Shown: positions 11,211 to 22,066, counted from the first letter of the stretch. The stretch: DNA of 64,000 bases from Massospora cicadina (GCA_022478985.1 JAKSZP010009263.1:62001-126000); one strand, 5' to 3'. Made by a program: numbers and translations. Notes: generated by a model not told the origin, from the letters alone.

Positions 11211-11629
11211 ATTGAACAGGGAAAAGTTTTTTGAGTAGATATGGGACGCTCTATCTCCACCAATCCAAATTTATTTGTCCCCTGATAATCCCCATGAGTC
11301 ACTTTTCATTAGCCTCAGTACTAACCCTGACGACTTATTAATTCAACAAACCACATAATATCTTGGCCTCCAAGCAAGAGATAGACAAAAATAGAACAAA
11401 CTCAGAGTTCAGCCAAGAAGTACAAAAGCTTTAAGCCTGACAAATACTTAAGCATAACGACATAATTGAGGTCAGACCCTCAACAGATGTTGCTGCCTTA
11501 GTGGGGGTGAACGTTGCAATTCCAGTAGAGAAGATTTCCCAGGAGTTTCCTCATGTTGGCGCTTATATTATCCCTTTTCATGATAAAAAAGCCCTTGAAT
11601 GTTCATGTAATAAACACCAACAGTTTTTC

Positions 11630-11860
11630 TTATTCAGAGTGTAAATACTGTGATATTTTGTAGAAAATACAAAAATTTAAGCGATTATAGATATTGGTGC
11701 TCCAGTCAATATAATATCCACCAAGCTCGTGGCCAAGCTTCCGCTGAAGCCTTATGTGGAACATCAAGTAGTTTATGGGGCCGCAGGGCACAGAGAACTG
11801 TGTCAAAGGGCGCTTACAATGCATTGCCTCTGAGGTTTGGTTCAGTCAGTTGATCTATTC
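11630..11860 (+). pseudogene. A2 aspartic protease remnant
   Basis: The frame 11681-11850 reads AIIDIGAPVNIISTKLVAKL, a retroviral-type aspartic protease active site in which the usual DTG or DSG is DIG (Asp codon at 11690). The same region in A3 (about 26100-26260, minus) reads IDTDAPDNIISTNLVAKL. The protease would process the polyprotein. The frame closes at a stop near 11850. Confidence 0.7.
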
Positions 11861-12059
11861 CGGATGTGATTCTGCCTATTAGTTAGTGCATGTTGATTGG
11901 GACACGTTTATGTGGTGATTCAGGGCGGTGGTTGATATGGTGGAAGAAAATTTTTTATATTATGTGACAATGGATCCCCATCTATTTTACCTCCAGTGAA
12001 GTCCCAAAGGATCCAATATGATCCTGTCAAATTAATCTTTATTATAGCAATGGGGTGAT

Positions 12060-13851
12060 TCCTGTTTAATACCAGTGGGTGAAGTAAAAGACCAGAACTC
12101 TGTTTAATCAGATTTTATGAGTACAACAGTATTTTGTTACAGGCTGGACTGCCATAAGTATACCTTATGGGCATCAGGTCATACTAGAGACAAAGCTTGA
12201 AATAGACATCCTGGAAGGGCTATATGGGGAAATTATGGGCCCTACCAGCAATCACGGCCTTAAACCCCATGTGGCTCCTGGATTACTGTTACATGGGCAT
12301 GGGGAAATGAAAGTATTTATAGAAAACCTACAGAAGGAGTCTATACTGGTCCAAAAGCACCAAATGGTGGCTTATTTACACTTGCTTCCTATTGAAGAGG
12401 CTTACCATAATAATGACTTCAGGTCTTGGGAGGACCTCAGCCTACCCGAAAAAATATCCTTTGATAATATGACAGTGGATCCGCGTGAGGCTCTGACTGA
12501 GCTTTCAGAGGAACAGAAGGATAGGGTGATGGCCCTGTTTAAAATGCCAAGGAATTCTTGAATCCAACGACCACAATTTGGGATGAGCGCATGGAGTCGT
12601 GCATTGGGTAGACATGGGCGATCACCCTCACATTCAGTCACGGCCTATTCAGCACATGAAAGCTGTGGAGGAAGTTGCCTCCAATGAGGTAGATAATTTG
12701 ATCAAATAGGGGATGTTAGAGCCGTCCAAGAGTCCCTGGACATCGCTGGTGCTAATTGTTTAGAAGAAAGGTGGCACTAACCAGGTGATCATTGACTACC
12801 AGAAGATTAATATCATCACAAAGAAGGATTCATATACTCTTCCGTGGATTGATGACGCTTTATATTGGCTGGGAGTTGCTAAATATTTTTCTGCCATAAA
12901 CTTTATATCAGGGGTAAAAGCATATTAAGTTACTGGTGGCAGAACGGGAGAAATGTTTCATAATCATCTTGAAGGAGTTGTTCTAGCCCAATAATATGCC
13001 TCAAAGGTTGTGTAACTCCCTAACTATGTTCCAGAGGGACATGGACATCATCTTGGGTGCCCTGAAGCTGTCTTGAGTTCTTTCTACCTCAACAATATCA
13101 ATGTGTTCTTGCGGACATTCACGGAGCATCTTGACCACTTAAACCAAGTGTTCCGCTGACTTGCTGATGCTAACATAAAAATCAAGCTTTGAAAGTGCTA
13201 CTTTTTAAGGAGCAATAAGAATATTTCGGGTTTGTGGTAGATAAAAGGGTTAGACATCAGCAGGTGAAGGTGGAAGCTTTACATAAAAAGATTCAGCCAG
13301 GTAATAAGCGGGATATCCAGGTGTTTTTGGAAATGTTAGTTAATACTGGAGATCCATTACTTCAGATGTATTGGGGCACTGCTCTTTGAGTTATTTAAGA
13401 AAACGCCACCTTTGACTGGACTGAACGTTGTCAAAACGCTTTTAAGTCTTGAAGACCATGTTGACTAGCACGCCATATTTGCTATACCCTAATTTTAAAG
13501 AGCGATTTATTGTGAAAAATGGACGCTTAAATTTCCGCCATAAGGGAAGTATTATCTTAGAAGGGTAATGACGGTGTGGAGCACCCCATTGCATTTTGTA
13601 GCTGAAGCTTATATTGTCATGAACGTAATTACATAGTGACTGAGCAGGAGTGCTTAGCGGTGATATAATCATATAAAAGTTCTGATTATATCTCCACAGG
13701 GTGAAATTCCAAGTGGTGATGGATCATGCATCACTGCGTTGGTTGCATAATTTTCATGAACCTGAGGAATGGCTCAAGCAATGGGCCTTAAACCTCCAAG
13801 CTTATGACTTTGAGATAGCACACCAGCCAGGGGCAAAACATCAGAATGAAG
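12060..13851 (+). pseudogene. A2 pol: reverse transcriptase and RNase H, first part
   Basis: An open stretch at 12235-12561 covers the segment before the RT palm (GLLLHGHGEMKVFIENLQ). The RT follows with EPSKSPWTSLVLIV near 12720 and NQVIIDYQKINIITKKDSYTLP. The catalytic box reads YLNN at 13085-13096 where YxDD is expected, the same double Asp-to-Asn change as in A1. RNase H includes VMDHASLRWLHNFHEPE near 13720. The frame is cut at 13851 by element D and resumes at 18759. Several stops and frameshifts are present. Confidence 0.8.
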
Positions 13852-14573
13852 TGTGAGATCCACTGACGGATGCCACAAATTCTTTGTTAAGAGAGAAATT
13901 TACTTTATAAATAAAAGTAGTAAATAACGCTTTGTTAAAGTTTTTTATGTTTTTATTGTTTAAGCAGGGCCAAAACCAAGAAAGGTCCTTTTCTCGATAC
14001 TAGCACTTTCTATTTAAAATAGTACAAATTTCAAGACCATGGGTATTTGAGGCAAAAGTATATAAAGCTGAGTCATCTAAATTAGGAAATATAGGCTTTC
14101 AGCCTATCAGATCAAAGATAAATATTTTGAGGCAAAATGGCCTGTGGGGTAACAATTTGATGAATTGTATCCAATCACCAGTGAGTAAAATCTTCTCATC
14201 TTGGCGGTGGTCAGACTTGTATGGTAATGATTGGTTAATTTGCACCCTATCATCGTCAAGTAATATCTTCTCACCTCAGAGGTGATCAAACCTGTGTGGG
14301 AACAAACACCCTGAATTTGGCTGAGAAGTTGGAGTAATCCTAATATTAGTTATTACCTTTTTAAGCCATTTTTTGTTATAAACCATATTTTTCTGATAGT
14401 TAGGATTCCACTGAGAATCTGCCAAGGTCTTTTTGCTGTGGGTACTCATATCGTTGATAACCACAATATTATTTGAGGATCAGGCAGGTGATGGGCCAAT
14501 CATGGTAGCAGATCTGGGGGCACTTGTACCTCCAACATTCTTATTCTTAAGTCGAGAAGGAGATTGTCCAACA
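13852..14573 (-). repeat. D 3' LTR (722 bp)
   Basis: It is the left copy on the plus strand, from TGTGAGATCC to TTGTCCAACA. It matches 17883-18753 almost base for base, except that it has two units of the internal 72-75 bp repeat (at 14184 and 14259) where the other LTR has four. A polypurine tract (reverse complement of 14574-14585, GGGGGG core) adjoins it on the element side. Confidence 0.9.
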
Positions 14574-14850
14574 TTGCCCCCCTTAAGAATGTTGGGAGGG
14601 GTGTAGGGTCATATGAAGTGGCCATGTACCCATTTTATGATAATTCCTGTAGCCAAAGACTTTATAGAATACTCATTTCCTCTCTTATACATGATGGTAA
14701 ATGGCCCCTCCCAGATTGATCCAAGTTTGCCACTATGGGGAGTTATGCAATTGTGGTAATATAAAAGCCTATCTGATACTTGGTAAGAAGGTAGAGGAGC
14801 TCAGAGCTCATTGGCAGCTTGGCCCTCTTTAGTAACCGTTTATGAAAGGT
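14574..14850 (-). pseudogene. D integrase C-terminal tail
   Basis: Read on the minus strand it encodes SGKLGSIWEGPFTIMYKRG and GNEYSIKSLATGIIIKWVHG. C has SGKLSSIWEGLFTIIYKRG and YLATGITINWVHG at 54275-54400. This is the DNA-binding tail of a Ty3 integrase, with no catalytic core before it. The match to C begins near 14850, where the protease match ends, so the two are joined by an internal deletion. It is a relict frame whose present use may be only structural, near the polypurine tract. Confidence 0.8.
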
Positions 14851-15694
14851 TGGTATAATGTATAGGTAAGGCAGGAGCAGGTACTCAACCATGCAAGAGT
14901 ATTCCTTCTTGCTGGGTTTCTTATTGGCTAGAACTAAGGGGACTTCATAATTGAGCAATTACAAGAACCCTTGCTTCATATTGATAATGCCGTCATATTC
15001 AATAATAAACTGAGTAAATAAGCATATCATAAGCGTTATTATCCAAAGCCACTGTGGGGGCCAATAGAATAAGCTTCCCAATATGAATGGGAGGGGATGA
15101 GTAAGCACCCAGTGCGCGGGTGTTGTTAGGACCAGCGGTTCCAAAGTCTTGGTTGTACTCCAAGTCAGGTACAAGTTTGATCTTTTTCATCAACTTGGAG
15201 GAGATTACATTCACTGGGGAGCCTGTATCTAAGATAGCCATCATCCAAACTTTTTGGATAACCACTTCGACCTTCATAAGTATCCCACCAAAAGTGGGCG
15301 ATAGTGCTAAGACCTCCTTAAGATGGAAATTGGAGGTTAATTTACACGCGGTCTCGTGGTAATTTTTCTGGATGGACTGCATGGTATGGCCATGCGGGAT
15401 AGGGCGAATAAGGTGAGACAACACCTCATCTTCATCGCTAGCAGTATTGATGGCAATTGGCTCCCCTAAAACTTGGCAGAGATATGTCTCTTCAGGTATG
15501 GTGGCTTCATCTACTCCTCCAGCATTCAAGCAATTGGAGACTTCCATTTCACCAGGTACTCCTACAATGTAATAGCCAACATCATCCGTACCCCTCAGAA
15601 TCATCCCCTGGGGTATTAGTAATGCGAGGTACTGGCATAAGTTGTTTATATGAGTTAGGCACTTGAGCTTTGTCATCAATAGGTGTGCCTTTCC
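14850..15694 (-). CDS. D protease (in frame with gag, mildly damaged)
   Basis: The minus-strand frame from 15694 to 14999 continues the gag frame after a TAA at 15695-15697. It contains the linker GYYIVGVPGEMEVSNCLNAG and the intact aspartic protease motif ILDTGSPVNVISSKLM (near 15205-15240), then DFGTAGPNNTRALGAYSSPP. A small frameshift near 15005 moves the end (TQFIIEYDGII) into another frame, which runs to about 14850. The protease would mature Gag. The motif is intact, unlike in B (DIG) and A2 (DIG). Whether any protein is made is unknown. Confidence 0.75.
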
Positions 15695-17806
15695 TTATGC
15701 TGACATTTCTTTTCCCTGCTCCTGTTCCTCGGCGTCAGCTTTCTTTTTCCAGCACATAGCCTCCTTGTGTCCAAACTTGTTGCAGTATTCGCACCCAGGG
15801 CGTTCAGGACGTTTTGCTTTGGGGATTTGCTCTTCAGGGCCCATTATCTGAAGGGGCTCCTTCTTGTCTTCAATAGCTAAAGCCCGAGGCTTAGGCTTTG
15901 AATCCTCAATGGTTAAAACGTGAGGATGAGATACTGCTCCGCGTGAAACTTTGGGCTTATGGAAATCAGCGACATCTATTAACGCCTCCTTGGTATCTTG
16001 AATGGTATGGAAATAGCGTTTAACTGAGGTGATGTGCATCGCTAGTGATGGGTAAGTAGCCACTCCAGTCAAAACGGCGGCTACAGCATCATCCAAAGTC
16101 AACATATTTGAAGTTAACAACATCAGTGCCTCCATATAAAATCGTTCCCCAAAGGCGACCACTGACTCTCCTTTTCAATTACTAATACGCATAAAAGCTT
16201 TCTTTTTCATATTTAAAGCCTGTTTTAAACTGAATGTGTTTATGAGGGCCTTTTTAACTTCGGACCAGGTGCTAAGAGCATCCATATGTGGGACCAACAC
16301 CTCCTGTGCCATGCGGCCCAAACAGGAAAGGATACGTTTTGCCTTCTGACAATTAGTCGCCCCTTCCATAGCTGCTTCATAAATGTATAAAAACGAAGCA
16401 ATGCTACCCTCGCCGGGGATAAACTTGTCTTTAAACGTTGGTTTGAATGAATTATAGTCATTCCCAGTAAGGGTATGAATAGCTGGAGCTTCTGCTTCTG
16501 AGGTTTCAGAGCAGTAGCTTAACTGATCAAAGGTCCGAAAAAGGCGATCAACCTGATCATGCATGGCCTCAAGCCAGGTTTCCATTTTGGAGAGGGCTTC
16601 TAGGGGCCCAGATTCACATAGTCTCAGTCGAGCTTTGATCCCTGATTTATGAGTTTTAAAATCTTTTACTTGGCTCTCCATTGCAGTGACTTGAAAATGG
16701 AATTGTGACATCTTTGAGCTTGGGTTTAATTGAGCAGTTTCCACGGCTTTCATATGGTTCTTCAGCTCTTCTTTCATTTTTTTACACCCTTCATTGTCAT
16801 GAGAGTGGGAGCTGGGGCCTTGTACCCCCTCCTCAATCTGTTCATACTTCCGCCCAACCTGCGTTAGTTGACTAAATACTTCCTTCAACAACACAGGGCT
16901 TTCCAGCAAAGCTTTTATCACTTTTACTTTAGTTTCACATTCAGTCAGGCAATGTGCCAAATATTTGGTATTTTCAAATGAAGCTTTGAGAGCTAGCTCC
17001 TTTTCTAGCTGAACAACCTTGGCTGCGAGGGTGGTGGTGGCGCTAGATGGTTCAAGCAACAGATGACGTTCAAGCTCATTAACACACAAAAAGGCCTGAA
17101 TTAACTGTCGCTCCACCACAGCCACACACTGTTCATATTTCTCTTGAAGGATGGAGTCGTGGGCTGAAAGGTCACGATGCGTTTGCTCATTTTTCTTTTC
17201 AAGTTCTTTAGCAAACTCCTCCAACAATGAGCGGGTGCTAGCGGAGGAAGCGTTTAGTTCATCCTGGAATATCTTCATATCCTCCTCGACATACTTTACA
17301 ATCCCAGTGTCCATAGTAGTAAGTCAATCATGCAGCTGTATGATGAAGTTGCAATTAGCTTCCACACCATATCTAACTGCTCCAAGATGTTTGGAGGTCA
17401 GTTAATACAACTTATCATAGGCTAAATTCAGAGCTGCATGGGTATCTAGGTGTCGATGAAGCTCTTCATGATGGCCGGCTAAGAGATGCATCATATGGGC
17501 CAAGGCAGGGTGAGCAAACTTGCGTACATAGGTGGTCAAATTTGTAAGCTGGCCATAGGTCTCTGGGAGGACATTAGTCTTATAGAAAAACAAGTGGCGT
17601 TCCTCTATCAACAACGCTCATTTGTGAGATGCAATGTCACCAGGGTTAAGGATACCATGAGTAAGGTCTCTCACAGCTTCAGTAGCTGGCCAGGTGATGC
17701 AACGAAACTCAGGTATTAATATGCGTTTAAATTGTTCTTCTTCTCCAAATATCAAAGTGGTAGGGCTATCCATTTGATCATCGTCTTCAGTCCCTTCCCA
17801 TTTCAC
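15695..17806 (-). CDS. D gag: long coiled-coil Gag with intact CCHC knuckle (nonsense-damaged)
   Basis: One continuous frame of about 700 codons runs from about 17806 to 15695, broken only by TGA or TAA at 17618, 17402, 17324 and 16175. The longest open part (17314-16175, 379 codons) starts MDTGIVKYVEEDMKIF. It is rich in heptad-like leucine and glutamate (for example KVVQLEKELALKASFENTKY), suggesting a long coiled coil. It then holds the gag core KDKFIPGEGSIASFLYIYEA, shared with C (KDKFTPGEGIIVSFLYAYEL). After the 16175 stop the frame continues to a perfect zinc knuckle CEYCNKFGHKEAMC at 15752-15793. The four stops are each one C-to-T change from CGA or CAA. The true start is unclear. Confidence 0.8.
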
Positions 17807-17861
17807 ACCAAACAGGTGACACTCTCCATTACTTTAATACTTATTGAAGTATTCGGGGTCG

Positions 17862-17879
17862 CCCCTGTAGTGAGCACCA
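17862..17879 (-). promoter_or_regulatory. D primer-binding site
   Basis: On the minus strand TGGTGCTCACTACAGGGG begins three bases after the CCCACA end of the 5' LTR. It is identical in core to the motifs of C, A3 and A2. It would prime minus-strand DNA synthesis from a tRNA ending AGTGAGCACCA. Confidence 0.7.
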
Positions 17880-17882
17880 GTT

Positions 17883-18753
17883 TGTGGGATCCACCGACGG
17901 ATGCCACAAATTCTTTGTTAAAGAGAGAAATTTACTTTATAAATAAAAGTAGTTAATAACGCTTTGTTAAAGTTTTTTATGTTTTTTATTGTTTAAGCAG
18001 GGCCAAAACCAAGAAAGGTCCTTTTCTCAATACTAGAATTTTCTATTTAAACTAGTACAAATTTCAAGACCATGGGTATTCAAGGCAAAAGTATATAAAG
18101 CTGAGTCATCTAAATTAGGAAATATAGGCTTTCGGCCTATCAGATCAAAGATAAATATTTTGAGGCAAAATGACCTGTGGGGTAACAATTTGATGAATTG
18201 TATCCAATCACCAGTGAGTAAAATCTTCTCACCTCAGTGGTGGTCAGACTCATGTGGTAATGATTGGTTAATTTGCACCCTATCATTGTCGAGTAAAATC
18301 TTCTCATCTTGGCAGTGGTCAGATTTGTGTGGTAATGATTGGTTAATTTTCACCCTATCATCAAGTAAAATCTTCTCACCTTGGCGGTGGTCAGACTCAT
18401 GTAATAATGGTTGGTTAATTTGCACTCTATCATCATCAAGTAATATCTTCTCACCTTGGAGGTGATCAAACCTGTGTGGTAACAAACACCCTGAATTTGG
18501 CTGAGAAGTTGGAGTAATCCTAATATTAGTTATTACCTTTTTAAGCCATTTTTTGTTATAAACCATATTTTTCTGATAGTTAGGATTCCACCAAGAATCC
18601 GCCAAGGTCTTTTTGCTGTGGGTAATCATATCATTGATAACCACAATATTATTTGAAGATCAGGCAGGTGATGGGCCAGTCATGGTAGCAGATTTGGGGG
18701 CACTCATACCTCCAACATTTTTTTTCTTAAGTTGAGAAGGAGATTGTCTGACA
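17883..18753 (-). repeat. D 5' LTR (871 bp)
   Basis: It is the right copy, from TGTGGGATCC to TTGTCTGACA on the plus strand. It matches the left LTR, with about 149 extra bp due to two additional units of the internal minisatellite. It should carry the element promoter; no TATA box could be assigned with confidence. Confidence 0.9.
18217..18490. repeat. Minisatellite in the D 5' LTR, four units of 72-75 bp
   Basis: Units start at 18217, 18292, 18364 and 18439 with AGTAAAATCTTCTCA (the last reads AGTAATATCTTCTCA). Each contains GGTGGTCAGA-like and TGGTTAATTT blocks. The 3' LTR has only the equivalents at 14184 and 14259. Unit lengths are multiples of three, so an antisense frame (18644-18234) stays open with repeats such as DRVQINQ and HESDH; this is most likely a by-product. 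Confidence 0.9.
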
Positions 18754-18758
18754 TGAAG

Positions 18759-20010
18759 ACTGTCTCTCATGTTTACCAATGGTTGCCATTGTGGCAGATT
18801 TGGCAGACACAATGTATGAAGATGATTGTGGAATTAAATGTCACAATGAGCCATCACTTGTGATCAAAGCGCTAGATGGGCTTAAGCAGAATACCTTTTT
18901 TCGCAATGAAAAACTATATAAAAAATTAGAGAATTAATGCTAAGTTTACCAAAACCTTCCAATAGTTCAGCAATTATTGTGGATGTCCATAAGGCAGTTG
19001 GTTATGGAGGGTTGCACAGACATTAAAGTTTTTGCGACCACACTACTATTGGGATAGCATGCATTACAAAGTGTTTGAGACAGTTGCTTGTTGTCACCAG
19101 TGTCAAGTGGAGAAACATTTTATACAAGAAAACTACCTAACATCTGGTTAAGCCCCGTTTTACGTGGCAAACTATTTCCCTTGATGTGTTGGGGCCTCTA
19201 CGACTAATGAAAACTGCTCTAAGTATATACTAGTAGCAAATGAACACTTGAAAAAGTGGCTGGAAGCAAGATCAATCAGAAATTTAGGTACTGTCACCGC
19301 TGCCAAGTTAATTATGGAATGTGTCATGCAGCAAAGTGGCTATCCACACTTATTCTCATGGAAAATGAAACAAATTTCAGGTCGCATGTCCTGCCCAAGT
19401 TAAATGAACTAATAACAATCTACTGGTTCTTGACTACACCCTACCACCCTGAATCTAATGGGATGGTAGGACGGGTCAATGGCACCTTGTTGAACATTTT
19501 TTGAAAGCTTATCAAAGATCGTCCTACTCAATGTAGTACCCTCCTATCTAACGCCGTTTCACTTATAATATCAGCTACCACTCGTTGATGGAGAAAACTC
19601 TTTCCAAACAACTTATAGTAGACATCTGGCTTTGCCAGAATTGCTTTACTCCTGTGTGGAAGACACTATCAGAGTAGAACCACAGTAGTATCTGACCAAC
19701 TTAATGGGCATGCTGATAATACTCTAAACTGAAGCTTATTCTACTAGTTTAGCTAAGAAGTTTTACAATCAGGCGGCTGACCAAAGTAGATGTAGCAGAC
19801 TCTTACAGTTCTTTGTAGGAGACTATAGTTTGTTCCATAACCAAAATGGCTTTGGAAGGAAGAACAAGATTGCTAATATGGTCCAGACTGTTTGATATAA
19901 TTGAGAAGTCTGGGATTTATAATACAACATTAAGAAACCCACAGATGGTCAGATTATCAACTGAGTACACGCTAAGTTCCTGCGTCTTTTAAAAATAAGG
20001 GACTTATCAT
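18759..20010 (+). pseudogene. A2 pol: end of RNase H and integrase
   Basis: It resumes exactly after the D target duplication with sequence matching A1 1150-2396. It includes the H2C2 finger end (CHQCQVE near 19095), SLDVLGPL near 19170 and LILMENETNFRSHVL near 19350-19400. The second catalytic aspartate is glutamate there. NGMVGRVNGTLLNI near 19460 has glycine where the catalytic glutamate should be. The integrase is therefore dead even without its frameshifts. The C-terminal tail reads FDIIEKSGIYNT near 19895 and ends before the 3' LTR. Confidence 0.8.
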
Positions 20011-20025
20011 TCAAGCAAGGGGTAG

Positions 20026-20525
20026 TGTCAAGGAATTGGTGTGACTGGACAATAAGCCATATATTTGGTGGATCATACTTTAAGTGTTGAAGTGATCCTT
20101 GAGATTGGGTAGTAATTTATGTAAACTTGAATCAAGTCAATAGAGGCGGTAATAGTTCTGCCAATAGAGGGAATTCTTCTAAAGCCCCAATGAGGGACAA
20201 AACCCCTGAATTGTAGTGAATAGAGAGTTATCAAGATGACGGTTCAAGATCAACCAGGAATATTAAAGATTAAGAGCTGAACGAGATAATGGCAAGAGGA
20301 GGTCTTTTGGAAGAGAAGAGGAAAGAAAAGAGGTTAGTGGAAGTAGTCCATTAATTTATACATTAAATAAATAGGTATCCATTGAGGTGATAGCTCCTAA
20401 TTTATTACTTCAAGTAATCCATTAAGGATCTGAGATCTATATATCGTCCATCCATAGCTCAGTGGCGTTAAACCTGTGCAACCAGCTGATCAAATTTTAA
20501 ATCAATACCGCCAATAAAGTTAACA
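20026..20525 (+). repeat. A2 3' LTR (500 bp)
   Basis: It starts TGTCAAGGAATTGGTGTGAC and ends CCAATAAAGTTAACA. The flank 3' of it (GCTAT) pairs with GCAAT before the 5' LTR. The purine-rich CAAGCAAGGGGTAG precedes it, as in the other family A copies. Confidence 0.9.
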
Positions 20526-20752
20526 GCTATATTTTTTATTAATCCAATACTGAATTGAGCTTATAAAATTGGAGGCTAAGTATCTTTGTTGGTGATGCTA
20601 GCCCTATACAGTCTAAAATTGACTGTAATTTGAAGGTTAAGTAACAACAGATGAGAACAGAACTCAGACATTACTAGAAGCTAGTTTACTAGTACCATTA
20701 AAGCCTTTAGTGTTCCTCTTCTGCTTATAAAGAAATTTAATAGTAGCTTTTA
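20526..20752 (+). pseudogene. B reverse transcriptase, first segment
   Basis: The reading VGDASPIQSK near 20600 and MRTELRHY near 20650 match VGDSHPIRPK and MRTELQQL in C (51940-52030). The segment ends after an IKKFNSSF-like stretch, the place of the usual KKDGS motif of gypsy RT. It stops at 20752, where insertion Y begins. Confidence 0.65.
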
Positions 20753-22066
20753 AAATTTAGAATTTGTTAGCTAAAGCTCCTTTAATGCTGGGTTTATTAG
20801 TCAAAACAGTACCAGCGGCTTCCTAAAGGAATACTTTGTCACTAAGGAGAATAGCACTTTGACTCTTCTTAGAGGAGTTATTCCTTTGTTAAGGTGATAG
20901 ATGAACTTTGGTAGAAATTGACACAAGAGAGTAAATCATGCATAATATTTTATCAACTGGGGATATGTAATGCCTTAAAAGGGTATGCTATCAGCACAAA
21001 TATCAACCCTTGGGATTGACAATATCTTCCATATACCTTAAGCTAGCTTCTTTCTAAGTTCAGGAAGAAATCAGGACAAAAAGTCTAGGATTTATTATCC
21101 TAGACCTTTTATAAGGGAAGTTTACTAAATAGATGAAGTTAAATTTGTAAAATAAAGCAAGGGATAAGGCGAGACAATGCTAAAATAAAACCTTGGTTTC
21201 TACCAGCTAGTAGAGCAAATATTACCGTTTCATCCTGGGTACGTTTAATAAGGCATTTTAGCGTTATAAATCTCTCAATGCTTTTAAATCGTTATCATTG
21301 ATAATTTTAGCCTTATTGGGGTGTGCATTAATGCAATAAAAGCCATGCTTTAGGGTTTAAAATGGTTAGATTTCATATTATATTATATCTGAATTTAACC
21401 AATATTCTATTTAATGATGCTTTTCAGGATGGGAGCTGAAATTATCAAAATTAGGTTACTGTGCTGTAAAATGATGCTTTATCTAGCGAAGGCCCAAAAT
21501 TGTCATTAACTTTGAAATCTATCACCTCAATCCCAATTTATCAAAATCTGAATATTCACTTAAAACTTGGTATAGCTCGCTTTGCCATCCCCATTATGAA
21601 AAGCTTAGGCAATTCTCATTATTTTCACCTGTTTCATTTTTTTCCTTAGCACTACAAAGTGCTAGTAGGAATCCAATTGAAGGAAATTTTTTAGTTTTAG
21701 ATTGTCTTTTCATAGTTTGAATTAATAATGACTTTTTCCTGCTTGATAGAAGAGATTTTACCTTAGTTCAGATAAGCTGACAAGAGATTTGTTCCAATGA
21801 TGACCATACCATAGGGTTATTTGCCAGAGAGAGAAAGTCTCCTGGGTATTTTGCTGGAACTAATAAAACCTAATAAGCGCTTAGCCTTTGAAGGACTTGC
21901 CTTATAATATCTTTAAAAAGCTCCACAGGCCTCAAGACCATTAAAATAATGAATGATAAACAAATAGAAATTAATATAGGCTGAGATCGCCCAAATAGAT
22001 ATTTGCAACAAAAGCTCAAACTCAAGGCTTTACAACTACTAAAACAGATCTAATTGTGGCCACTGA
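20753..22066. mobile_element. Insertion Y: unclassified AT-rich 1.3 kb in B reverse transcriptase
   Basis: The RT of B reads up to 20752 and again from 22067, where MDYR and the LTKKDS-like stretch follow. TTTTA flanks both sides (20748-20752 and 22067-22071), a possible 5-bp target duplication. The insert has no TG...CA ends, no clear inverted ends and no reading frame matching a known protein. One stem-loop (GTCTAGGAT/ATCCTAGAC, 21083-21105) is visible. Exact ends are uncertain. Confidence 0.45.

Larger units (their letters stand above)
13852..18753 (-). mobile_element. Element D: non-autonomous gag-protease LTR retrotransposon
   Basis: Two LTRs (13852-14573 and 17883-18753) flank a minus-strand gag and protease followed directly by the integrase C-terminal tail. 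RT, RNase H and the integrase core are absent. The target duplication TGAAG is perfect (13847-13851 and 18754-18758), and A2 RNase H resumes immediately after it. The two LTRs are nearly identical apart from repeat copy number, so this is one of the younger insertions here. It is related to C (48837-55188) by its gag, protease, integrase tail and primer-binding site. Movement would need enzymes from a full relative. Confidence 0.9.
8286..20525 (+). mobile_element. Ty3/gypsy element A2 (family A, complete but decayed), host of D
   Basis: It has a 5' LTR (8286-8773), primer-binding site, gag, protease, RT, RNase H, integrase and a 3' LTR (20026-20525). The RNase H region is split by element D at 13852. 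Removing D and its duplicated target gives about 7.33 kb, nearly the same as A3 without E (about 7.31 kb), which supports both structures. The flanks GCAAT (8281-8285) and GCTAT (20526-20530) match at four of five positions. It lies in pol of B in the same orientation. Confidence 0.85.

Noticed and set aside
14107..14464. Short minus-strand frames in the D 3' LTR (similar to 18644-18234)
   Set aside because: They result from the 75-bp repeat period being a multiple of three; there is no sign of selection or a start context.
18160..18490. CRISPR-like array of regularly spaced repeats
   Set aside because: The units are 72-75 bp, contiguous and similar along their whole length, with no unique spacers, and lie inside an LTR. 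It is a minisatellite in a eukaryotic retrotransposon.
21080..21110. Intrinsic bacterial-type terminator (stem GTCTAGGAT with T-rich flank)
   Set aside because: The context is eukaryotic transposon sequence without an upstream gene; noted only as a stem-loop within insertion Y.
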